Positions 1 through 7,053 of a DNA stretch of 12,914 nt are shown here, piece after piece (the first letter of the stretch is position 1; every line of letters starts with the position of its first letter). Both the position numbers and the translations under genes were made by a program. Under the pieces are notes generated by a model, which saw nothing but the letters and a program-made list of their open reading frames with translations, did no database searches and was not told where the DNA came from. This stretch comes from Halonotius sp046719765 (GTDB taxonomy: Archaea > Halobacteriota > Halobacteria > Halobacteriales > Haloferacaceae): positions 1-12,914 of the forward strand of contig NZ_JABEBY010000029.1 in NCBI RefSeq assembly GCF_046719765.1, in the 5' to 3' direction.

Positions 1-138
1 AACTTCCTCAGCCTCACACTCAACACTGATCGCTGGTTCGAGAAAATCTTGAGTACCGACTTCTACAGATGAGCGATAAAGTATAGTATCTAGACCGGGA
101 GTTCCTGAAGGGGTCTTCATTACAGTATTATCGCTCAT
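1..138 (-). CDS. N-terminal part of an unidentified protein, cut by the window edge
   Basis: I do not recognise this gene. An open frame runs without stops from an ATG at 138 down to the left edge (46 codons). It is acidic near its visible end, as haloarchaeal proteins usually are. Residues around S-G-T-P-G-L-D-T-I-L look like the segment that opens KaiC/RadA-type ATPase domains, but the Gly-rich stretch and Walker A loop that should follow are absent, so this may be chance. The best support for a real start is a TATA-like box centred about 26 nt upstream of the ATG, the expected place for a leaderless archaeal transcript. It is divergent from the six-PAS kinase. Existence of the gene is moderately likely; its function is unknown. 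Confidence 0.45.
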   Translation of the reverse strand, partial: MSDNTVMKTPSGTPGLDTILYRSSVEVGTQDFLEPAISVECEAEEV

Positions 139-159
139 AGCTGCAGTTGAGGATTGCAA

Positions 160-168
160 CAAAATAAA
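160..168 (-). promoter_or_regulatory. TATA-like box for the left-edge minus-strand gene
   Basis: Read on the minus strand this is TTTATTTTG. Its centre lies about 26 nt before the ATG at 138, which would give transcription starting at or next to the start codon (leaderless mRNA). The surrounding 150-230 stretch is very AT-rich. This is inferred from spacing and composition only. Confidence 0.4.
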
Positions 169-294
169 TTCGTAGGGAATAAAGTGAGATTTGTATAATT
201 CTTTATTATATTTTACAAATACATAATCACCCCCACTATACTTCCGCTTAATCAGTTCAGCTATACATCCACGGATAGCGATTGACCCGATTAA

Positions 295-300
295 TTTATA
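295..300 (+). promoter_or_regulatory. TATA-like box for the six-PAS histidine kinase
   Basis: TTTATA lies in an AT-rich stretch about 75 nt before the kinase ATG at 373. Initiation near 325 would leave a leader of roughly 48 nt containing an AAGGTG Shine-Dalgarno-like element (360-365). The 139-372 gap between the divergent genes holds these two promoter candidates, a nine-codon micro-ORF (339-368), and nothing else I can support. Confidence 0.35.
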
Positions 301-372
301 CTGAGTATTTTACAATATTGATTCAAGAGCGGATACCTATGAAGCAACCCACTCCAGAGAAGGTGTAAGCCG

Positions 373-3300
373 ATGATATCGAACGACACAGAAACCGACT
401 ATTCAGGCGTTTGTAACGCAGTCTGTAGTAGTATCTCTGAGCCTGTCTGTGTGTTTGCTGTCAAACGAAGTGACACTGCCCACACATTCGTGGTTGAAAA
501 TAACAATACTATCCACAGCAGACAAACAGGGATCGAGAACGACGACCACGGTGGTCAACCACTGGCTGAGTTGTTAGATGCTAAAGCTGCAGCCGCGCTT
601 CGTCACCCACTGCAAGACTGTCTCGATTATGCCGAGCCGGTTGAACGAACCGAAACCATCAGTTGGCCGAAAGCGACAATATCGTGGGAGACAACGTACA
701 CACCTGTTGTCCAGGATGGAACCGTCGAAAGGATTGTGGCGACCTCTCAGGAAGTCCCGAACTCTCCGTCTCCTGATAGTCAGCAGTCGAATCAGGAAGT
801 GACACAGCTCACAGAACGGCTCAAACTCGCCGTCGAGGGCGCGGGAATTGGCATCTGGGATTGGGATATGACGACCGATCAGGTCGAGTACAACGAACAG
901 TGGGCCTCGATGCTCGGCTACACACTCGATGATATCGAGCCACATCTCAGTGCCTGGGAGAGCCGAACCCACCCGGATGATGCTGAGCGAATCAAAACAG
1001 CATTAGAAAACCACGAGCAGCAAGCAACCGAATACTACGACACAGAACACCGGATGAAAACCGCAAGCGGCGATTGGAAGTGGATCCGCGATATCGGAAC
1101 CATTGTCGAACGAGATGCCGATGGTGATCCGATCCGTGCGGTTGGGATTCATATCGATATCGACCAGCAAAAGACCGCCCAACAGGCACTCGAAGCTGAG
1201 CGAGAGATGTTCAAACAAGGGCCGGCAGTTGTCTTTCGCTGGGGCGATGACGCTGGCTGGCCCATCGAATACGTCTCAGAGAACGTCAAGGACACGTTCG
1301 GTTATACACCGGCTGAACTCCAGTCAACTGCGTTTGTCTCACTCGTTCACGACGAGGATGTACAACAGGTCAGAGAGGCGTTTAGTAGAGAGAGAAAAAC
1401 CGATCAGGAATTGGTCACGCTGGATCCCTATCGGATACGCGATGCTGACGGGAATACCCGCTGGGTAAAAGAATACACAAACACAGCTCCGGACAACCCC
1501 GAAGACACCTCACTCGTCGGCTATCTCATCGACATAACAGAGCAAAAAGAAAACCAACGAGAGCTTGAAGCACGCGAGCAGAAGTACCGCAATCTGTTTG
1601 AGCACAATCGTGACGCGCTCATGCTCATGGATCGTGAGGGGTATCTCGACTGTAACGAACAAACACTCGAACTGTTTGGAATCGATTCGGTCGAGGAGTT
1701 CGTCACGCATGCCCCAGGGGAGCTGTCACCCACGACACAGCCCGACGGGCGACCCTCACAGGAGGCTGCGAGTGACTGGATTGATGCAGCCTTTGAGTCG
1801 GGTGAAGCAGTCTTCGAGTGGGTACACCAGCGCGCCGATGGGACAGAATTCCCGGCAGAGGTGAAGCTCACCCGATTCGAGTATAACGACAGATCGGCTG
1901 TGCATGCCCTCGTCAGAGATATCACCGAGCGCAAACAACGGGCACGATCACTCGAAATCAGCGAGGCGAAGTATCGAAGCCTGTTTGAGGATAGCCGCGA
2001 CGCCCTCATGCTGCTTGACCGGGACGGATTCTTTGATTGCAACGAACAGACACTGGAACTGTTCGACATCGGGTCTGTCGAGGCGTTCACCGAGTACACC
2101 CCGTGGGAACTCGCGCCGCAGTCCCAACCAGATGGCAGAGACTCGAAGGCGATAGCATTAGAACACATTGAAAAAGCGTTCAACGAAGGGACGGCATTCT
2201 TTGAGTGGATCCACCAGCGCGGTGATGGCACGGAGTTTGCTGCTGAGGTAAAGCTCAGCCGGTTTGAACATCAAGGCGAGCCAGCAGTCCATGCGATTGT
2301 CCGAGATATTTCTGCGCGAAAAGAGCGAGAACAGCAACTCAAACAATTTCAGAAAGCCGTCGAACAGACCGGTCACGCAGTGTATATGACCGAGACAGAC
2401 GGAAACATCGAATACATCAATCCGGCGTTTGAGTCGATCACCGGGTACAACAAAGCTGAGGCAATCGGTCGCAAGCCGAGTATCCTCAAATCAGGCGAGC
2501 ACAGCGACGACTACTACGACGAGCTTTGGGAGACGATCCTCGCCGGTGACCAGTGGGAAGCCGAGGTGATTGATGAACGGGCAAACGGCGAGGAAGTCGT
2601 ACTCAATCAGACGGTTTCACCGCTTACCGATGAGGAGGGCACCCCCGAGAAATTCGTCGCAGTGGCGAACGATATTACCCAACGAAAAGCATATGAACGC
2701 CAGTTAGAGGAACAACGTGACAATCTGGATATTCTCAATCAGGTGCTGCGTCACGATATCCGGAACGACCTCCAATTGATCCTTGCGTACACGGAGATGG
2801 TCGGGGACACGATAGATCATGAGGAGGCAGAAACGCATTTGGATACCGTCTACGAAAACGCGGAGCATGCCGTTGATCTCACAACGGTAGCCCGAGAGAT
2901 GGCAGCTGTCATGCTTTCGGCGGAGCAAGAACTTGAACCGATCAGTATCGGTTCGGTAGTACGATCTGAGATTGAACAGATCAGGGAAGCATATCCAGAC
3001 GCCAACATCATCTCTGCTTCGGAGATTCAGCAGGTATCGGTGCGAGCTAACAAGATGTTAGGTTCCGTGTTTCGCAACCTGTTGAAGAATGCAGTCCAGC
3101 ACAACGACAAACCAGTTCCGACCGTTGCCGTGTCATCGGACACAGCGGATGGAAGTATCAAAATCCGAGTTGCGGACAACGGCCCCGGCATTTCTGACGC
3201 CGCAAAGGAGGATATCTTCGGGAAGGGTGAGAAAGGACTCGACAGTGAGGGTACCGGTATTGGCCTTTACCTCGTCAAATCGTTAGTAGAGAGCTACGGT

Positions 3301-3420
3301 GGTAATGTCTGGATCGAAGATCGCAACGAAGGCGGGATTGTGGACGCTGAAACACCCACAGCTGCTCCATCTGAGGGGGCAGTATTTGTTGTTGAGTTGC
3401 CGACAGTACAACCAGACTAA
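373..3420 (+). CDS. Six-PAS soluble sensor histidine kinase
   Basis: Cytoplasmic two-component kinase of 1015 residues with no membrane segment. Six PAS-type modules can be read in order: a divergent one at about 15-130, PAS_3-like ones at 146-270 and 279-395, a closely similar tandem pair at 405-520 and 534-650, and one at 656-775 with the N-P-A-F-E-S-I-T-G-Y motif. The kinase core follows. The H-box is R-H-D-I-R-N-D with phospho-acceptor His794. The N-box has Asn902 and Asn906, the G1 box is D-N-G-P-G (Asp935), and the G2 box G-T-G-I-G-L starts at 960. All catalytic motifs are intact. The start is an ATG preceded by AAGGTG. The ligand is unknown; PAS modules of this kind can sense redox state, light or small molecules, but no flavin-type Cys motif is visible. 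No partner response regulator is adjacent. The catalytic core resembles that of the 7TM kinase at 7054. Confidence 0.93.
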   Translation: MISNDTETDYSGVCNAVCSSISEPVCVFAVKRSDTAHTFVVENNNTIHSRQTGIENDDHGGQPLAELLDAKAAAALRHPLQDCLDYAEPVERTETISWPKATISWETTYTPVVQDGTVERIVATSQEVPNSPSPDSQQSNQEVTQLTERLKLAVEGAGIGIWDWDMTTDQVEYNEQWASMLGYTLDDIEPHLSAWESRTHPDDAERIKTALENHEQQATEYYDTEHRMKTASGDWKWIRDIGTIVERDADGDPIRAVGIHIDIDQQKTAQQALEAEREMFKQGPAVVFRWGDDAGWPIEYVSENVKDTFGYTPAELQSTAFVSLVHDEDVQQVREAFSRERKTDQELVTLDPYRIRDADGNTRWVKEYTNTAPDNPEDTSLVGYLIDITEQKENQRELEAREQKYRNLFEHNRDALMLMDREGYLDCNEQTLELFGIDSVEEFVTHAPGELSPTTQPDGRPSQEAASDWIDAAFESGEAVFEWVHQRADGTEFPAEVKLTRFEYNDRSAVHALVRDITERKQRARSLEISEAKYRSLFEDSRDALMLLDRDGFFDCNEQTLELFDIGSVEAFTEYTPWELAPQSQPDGRDSKAIALEHIEKAFNEGTAFFEWIHQRGDGTEFAAEVKLSRFEHQGEPAVHAIVRDISARKEREQQLKQFQKAVEQTGHAVYMTETDGNIEYINPAFESITGYNKAEAIGRKPSILKSGEHSDDYYDELWETILAGDQWEAEVIDERANGEEVVLNQTVSPLTDEEGTPEKFVAVANDITQRKAYERQLEEQRDNLDILNQVLRHDIRNDLQLILAYTEMVGDTIDHEEAETHLDTVYENAEHAVDLTTVAREMAAVMLSAEQELEPISIGSVVRSEIEQIREAYPDANIISASEIQQVSVRANKMLGSVFRNLLKNAVQHNDKPVPTVAVSSDTADGSIKIRVADNGPGISDAAKEDIFGKGEKGLDSEGTGIGLYLVKSLVESYGGNVWIEDRNEGGIVDAETPTAAPSEGAVFVVELPTVQPD

Positions 3421-3452
3421 CATATGCTCTGCTTATCAGCCATTTGCAAAGA

Positions 3453-3463
3453 TATTTTTATAT
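3453..3463 (+). promoter_or_regulatory. TATA-like box before the KaiC-like gene
   Basis: The 69-nt gap after the six-PAS kinase contains TATTTTTATAT, about 30 nt before the ATG at 3490. This fits an archaeal promoter with a leaderless or very short-leader transcript, so the KaiC-like gene and the overlapping kinase probably have their own promoter. The same T-rich run could also end transcription of the upstream kinase gene. Confidence 0.5.
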
Positions 3464-3489
3464 TTACAGGTATGATATAAACGTGCACA

Positions 3490-4935
3490 ATGAGCAATCA
3501 GTTTCAGCCACAACGGGTGGCGGCTGGGATTCCGACTGTGACAGAGGTCTTGAATGGTGGCCTAGTTTCTGAATCTGCAACCTTGGTTCGTGGGACACCC
3601 GGTGCTGGAAAAACGATCTTTGGGTTGCATTTTTTAGCTGCTACTGATCAACCGGTAGTATATATCAATCTTGGCGAACCGGCGGACTATATTGAGTCAA
3701 CTGCAAACCAATTTGATATTGACACGAGTCATATCGAATTTCTTGATCTCTCGCCATCCGGTGAACAATTTCAGGGGAACCGATCATACGACCTCTTCGA
3801 ACCTGACGAAGTCGAAACAACGTCGCTCGTTGAGCAAATTCGGGAAACAATTGAGACTAATGAACCAACACGAGTACTTGTTGATCCAATCACAGAATTT
3901 CGACACTTAGCTCCAGACAGCCGACAGTTCCGAACCCAAGTGTTGAGCCTGATTGACTTTCTCAAAAATCAGGGAACGACAATTGTACTTACCTCACAGG
4001 CTGCTGCTTCCGTTCCGGATGATGATCTGCAGTTTCTCGCTGATACGGTGATTTCACTATCGGCTACCGATGGGCAGCGAAGTCTGAAGGTGCCAAAATT
4101 TCGTGGATCTGATTTCCAAACTGGCCCACACACAGTCACAATTTCAGACGATGGGATGTCCGTGTGGCCAAAGCTTGACCCGTCTAAACACTATCGTGAC
4201 GGTTCGATCTCGACACTATCTTCCGGTATTAACGAGCTAGATGCACTGCTTGGTGGGGGAATCACCACAGGAACGATCTCATTTTTTAGTGGCCCAACAG
4301 GGGTTGGAAAAACCACCACAGGCCTGCAATTCATAATTGAAGCTGCAAACCGTGGTCATCGGTCAGTATTGTATAGCTTCGAAGAAAGCAAGCGCACTAT
4401 TTTGACACGCGCAGAGAAGCTTGGAATGCCACTCAAAGAACAGATCGACGCCGAAAACATCGTGATTCGGGAAATCGGTGCTGATGAACTAACACTTGAC
4501 GAGTTCACCTATCGAGTTCGTTCAGAGGTCGAAACGGAAGACGCGGAGATCATTATGATTGACGGAATCACGGGATACAAACAAGCATTCGATGAAGACA
4601 CTATTGATGCAGATAACCGACTCATAAAAATTGGGCAGTATCTCCGGAATATGAATGTGACTGGAATCGTCACCAACGAGGTTCACCAGATTACCGGTGA
4701 CTTCAGGGCAACAGATCAAAATATCAGCCATTTGGCTGACGATATAATATTCCTCAGACACGTAGAATATAAAGGAGAATTACAGAAAGTAATCGGTGTC
4801 TTGAAACGTCGAACTAGCGACTTCGAGACGACGCTCCGAAGACTCGCAATAACCGAAGAGGGACTGGAGGTCGGTGAACCACTCTCAGAACTACGACGGA
4901 TTCTTACAGGGACACCGGACTGGAACGATGACTGA
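3490..4935 (+). CDS. KaiC-like double-RecA signalling ATPase
   Basis: Soluble KaiC/RadA-superfamily ATPase of 481 residues with two RecA lobes, laid out like cyanobacterial KaiC (about 519). Lobe 1 has Walker A G-T-P-G-A-G-K-T at 35-42 and a Walker B Asp at 132. Lobe 2 has Walker A G-P-T-G-V-G-K-T at 268-275 and a Walker B Asp at 358. The KaiC Glu-Glu pair is present in lobe 2 (Glu298-Glu299) but is Gly62-Glu63 in lobe 1. In the lobe-2 phosphosite region, T408, S413 and H414 align by eye with KaiC T426, S431 and T432. ATP-contacting Lys/Arg after the last strands appear kept. The protein ends soon after the L-T-G-T-P segment, so the KaiC A-loop and tail are missing. Its stop codon overlaps the next kinase start. 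Role inferred: an ATP-dependent signalling or timing switch working with that kinase. It could equally be a generic RecA-type regulator; a clock role is not shown. Confidence 0.9.
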   Translation: MSNQFQPQRVAAGIPTVTEVLNGGLVSESATLVRGTPGAGKTIFGLHFLAATDQPVVYINLGEPADYIESTANQFDIDTSHIEFLDLSPSGEQFQGNRSYDLFEPDEVETTSLVEQIRETIETNEPTRVLVDPITEFRHLAPDSRQFRTQVLSLIDFLKNQGTTIVLTSQAAASVPDDDLQFLADTVISLSATDGQRSLKVPKFRGSDFQTGPHTVTISDDGMSVWPKLDPSKHYRDGSISTLSSGINELDALLGGGITTGTISFFSGPTGVGKTTTGLQFIIEAANRGHRSVLYSFEESKRTILTRAEKLGMPLKEQIDAENIVIREIGADELTLDEFTYRVRSEVETEDAEIIMIDGITGYKQAFDEDTIDADNRLIKIGQYLRNMNVTGIVTNEVHQITGDFRATDQNISHLADDIIFLRHVEYKGELQKVIGVLKRRTSDFETTLRRLAITEEGLEVGEPLSELRRILTGTPDWNDD

Positions 4936-6781
4936 ATCAACCGATGAGGTGTTCGGCGAGTCAGAATCTCACCAAACTGATCGTTCATCATCCGATCCGA
5001 CGGTCATTTATCCACTCATTGCTGACAGCGGCAACGAACGAGTTCTCCGAGAATGGCTGGATGCTCACGAGGAGTACACTCTCGTCGAAGACGAGCCAGT
5101 TGATGAAGCACTATTTGACATTTGTTTAGCTGATCAACCTGCACTGATAGACCACAGCGAATCTATTAGGGCAGCGAAAACAGCCGCCAAGCCAGCACTG
5201 TTGCCTGTCTTACTATTAGTGTCTGATCTCGACACGGATCTCCTCAGCACGGAACATAATGAACTGGTAGATAACGTGCTTGCAACGACCGTTGATGAAT
5301 TCATCTCGCTCCCGATTCGAAAGGCCGAATTAGAATGGCGACTCCACACATTGCGGCAACTCCGCGAACAGTCACTAGATCTGAAAACGCAGAACGACAA
5401 GCTCAGACGGTTCAGACGTGCTATCGAAGCCTCGGGTCACGGGATCATAATCACCGACACTGATGGGACAATAGAATACACGAACCCCGCCTTTGAGGCC
5501 ACAACCGGATACAGCAATCAAGAAGCGGTTGGAAATAATACTAATATGCTTCAATCTGGCAAAATGAACGATTCGCACTACGATCAGCTGTGGCAAACAA
5601 TCTCCGCTGGAGAGACGTGGCATGGAGAAATCGTTGACCAACGCAAAGACGGGAGTCAGTATATTGTAGATCAGACAATCGCCCCTATCTCCGATGCATC
5701 AGGTGAGATTACAGCATACGTCGCGGTTCAAACTGATATTACTGAGCGAAAGCAGTTGGAAGACCGACTCAAACAACACCGCGATATCGTCCAACGCCTC
5801 GATGATCCGATCATGTTGCAGAACGAGGACGGTCAATTCGAATTAGTTAATCAGGCACTGTGTGACTTTGCGGGTCTCTCTGCTGAGAAGTTGGAGGGTA
5901 CAGACGAATATGAGTTCATGGATGAGCCAACAGCCAAGTTTATTCATCGGCAAAAAAAGGCGGTTCTGTGGACAGAAAAACCGGTAACGTACAGTGTCAC
6001 ACCGACGTTCGAATACAGCGGTAAGGAAGCAGTCTTCTACACGACTCGGTACCCGTACTACAACGAGGAAAGTAAGTTAGTAGGGACGTTAGCGATCTGT
6101 CGTGACGTGACCGATCTCGATAGGCGTACCCGCCATCTCCAAGTGATAGATAATATTCTTCGACACAATATTCGAAACAAGCTAACTATTATCAAAGGAC
6201 GCGGAACACAAATTCAACGCGACACCAATGGAGAGCTCACACATGCTGCGGCCTCTATTGTGGAGGCTGCAGATGATCTATTAACGACAAGTGAAAAATC
6301 CCGACAGATCACACAAGTATTTTCAAATGATACCAATATAACTCAAATCAATCTTTCAGATACCATTGAGCGTATAATTAACAATATAAAGCATAGGTGG
6401 CCTGATATCAAATTCTCGGTCACGATCCCTGACGAGGTTGTCGTTATCGCAATCCCAGAAATCGGTGATGCGATTAAAGAGTTGGTTGAGAACGCTGCAA
6501 TGCACAATGATAAGGAAACATCACAGGTTGAACTGAGCGTAACGGTTGACAATGAGGTAGTCGAAATTCAGATTTCCGATAATGGCCCTGGAATGATAGC
6601 GTTCGATCAAGAAGTGTTGGAGTCAGGGACGGCCATCGGTGAGTTATCTCATGGTAGCGGATTGGGCTTGTGGCTCGTTTATTGGATAGTTCAGCAATCG
6701 AATGGAACAATCAATCTCACTGATCAAGACAGTAGTGGGACAACAGTGAACATCAAACTTCCGGTGCCATCCGCACAGTGA
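4928..6781 (+). CDS. Histidine kinase with pseudo-receiver and two PAS domains
   Basis: Soluble sensor kinase of 617 residues. I chose the ATG at 4928, which overlaps the KaiC-like stop as ATGACTGA, rather than an in-frame GTG at 4874 that would add 18 unlikely residues. Residues about 18-150 fold like a receiver: F-D-I-C-L-A-D with Asp69 at the phospho-acceptor position, but the N-terminal acidic pair and the conserved Lys (L128 in S-L-P) are missing, so it is likely a pseudo-receiver. PAS domains lie at about 157-277 and 283-402; the first resembles the last PAS of the upstream kinase. The core has H-box R-H-N-I-R-N (His413), N-box Asn522, G1 box D-N-G-P-G at 551 and G2 box G-S-G-L-G-L at 576. 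Translational coupling suggests it signals with the KaiC-like ATPase. Several stretches are notably AT-rich. Confidence 0.92.
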   Translation: MTESTDEVFGESESHQTDRSSSDPTVIYPLIADSGNERVLREWLDAHEEYTLVEDEPVDEALFDICLADQPALIDHSESIRAAKTAAKPALLPVLLLVSDLDTDLLSTEHNELVDNVLATTVDEFISLPIRKAELEWRLHTLRQLREQSLDLKTQNDKLRRFRRAIEASGHGIIITDTDGTIEYTNPAFEATTGYSNQEAVGNNTNMLQSGKMNDSHYDQLWQTISAGETWHGEIVDQRKDGSQYIVDQTIAPISDASGEITAYVAVQTDITERKQLEDRLKQHRDIVQRLDDPIMLQNEDGQFELVNQALCDFAGLSAEKLEGTDEYEFMDEPTAKFIHRQKKAVLWTEKPVTYSVTPTFEYSGKEAVFYTTRYPYYNEESKLVGTLAICRDVTDLDRRTRHLQVIDNILRHNIRNKLTIIKGRGTQIQRDTNGELTHAAASIVEAADDLLTTSEKSRQITQVFSNDTNITQINLSDTIERIINNIKHRWPDIKFSVTIPDEVVVIAIPEIGDAIKELVENAAMHNDKETSQVELSVTVDNEVVEIQISDNGPGMIAFDQEVLESGTAIGELSHGSGLGLWLVYWIVQQSNGTINLTDQDSSGTTVNIKLPVPSAQ

Positions 6782-6846
6782 AGTATCAGTCGATCACATC
6801 GGGTTAGTAGACGTGTCCGCTCGAAGAAGGTGTGGAAACACCCTGA

Positions 6847-6951
6847 GCTGGCAACGAGCTAAAAGAGGAATATCTGCTTAAGTTTGTCGTCAACAACTTC
6901 GAACAGAAACTTCCGACTGACATCGGAGAGAATGTTGAGACCACGACGGAG
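6847..6951 (+). pseudogene. Possible ISH3-type transposase N-terminal fragment
   Basis: The 272-nt gap before the 7TM kinase contains 35 codons with no start codon whose translation includes Y-L-L-K-F-V-V-N-N and, 12 residues on, G-E-N-V-E-T-T-T-E. From memory this matches the N-terminal pattern of haloarchaeal ISH3-family transposases (L-L-N-F-x-V-N, then E-N-x-E-x-T-x-E). The match fades after that, and no terminal inverted repeats were found. The frame stays open into the kinase gene at 7054. The rest of the gap (6782-6846 and 6952-7053) shows only a small hairpin: CAAGC at 7019-7023 pairing with GCTTG at 7030-7034. Confidence 0.35.
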
Positions 6952-7053
6952 TGCTCTGATAGATCAAAACACTCCCACTTGCGCGTTAGGAGTATCCTCG
7001 GGGGTTGGATTGAAAAATCAAGCTTCTTTGCTTGCTACCTCATACATATACAA

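Noticed and set aside
1521..2231. 236-codon open frame on the minus strand opposite the duplicated PAS domains
   Set aside because: Ser/Arg-rich mirror of an acidic coding gene with no domain; the plus-strand PAS reading is unambiguous.
4874..4927. Upstream GTG start for the second histidine kinase
   Set aside because: It would overlap the KaiC-like gene by 62 nt and add 18 residues unlike the family; the ATG at 4928 gives a tight coupled overlap.
6979..7053. TTG start at 6979 for the 7TM kinase
   Set aside because: The added 25 residues look unrelated and include probable insertion debris; the GTG at 7054 begins right at the first membrane helix.
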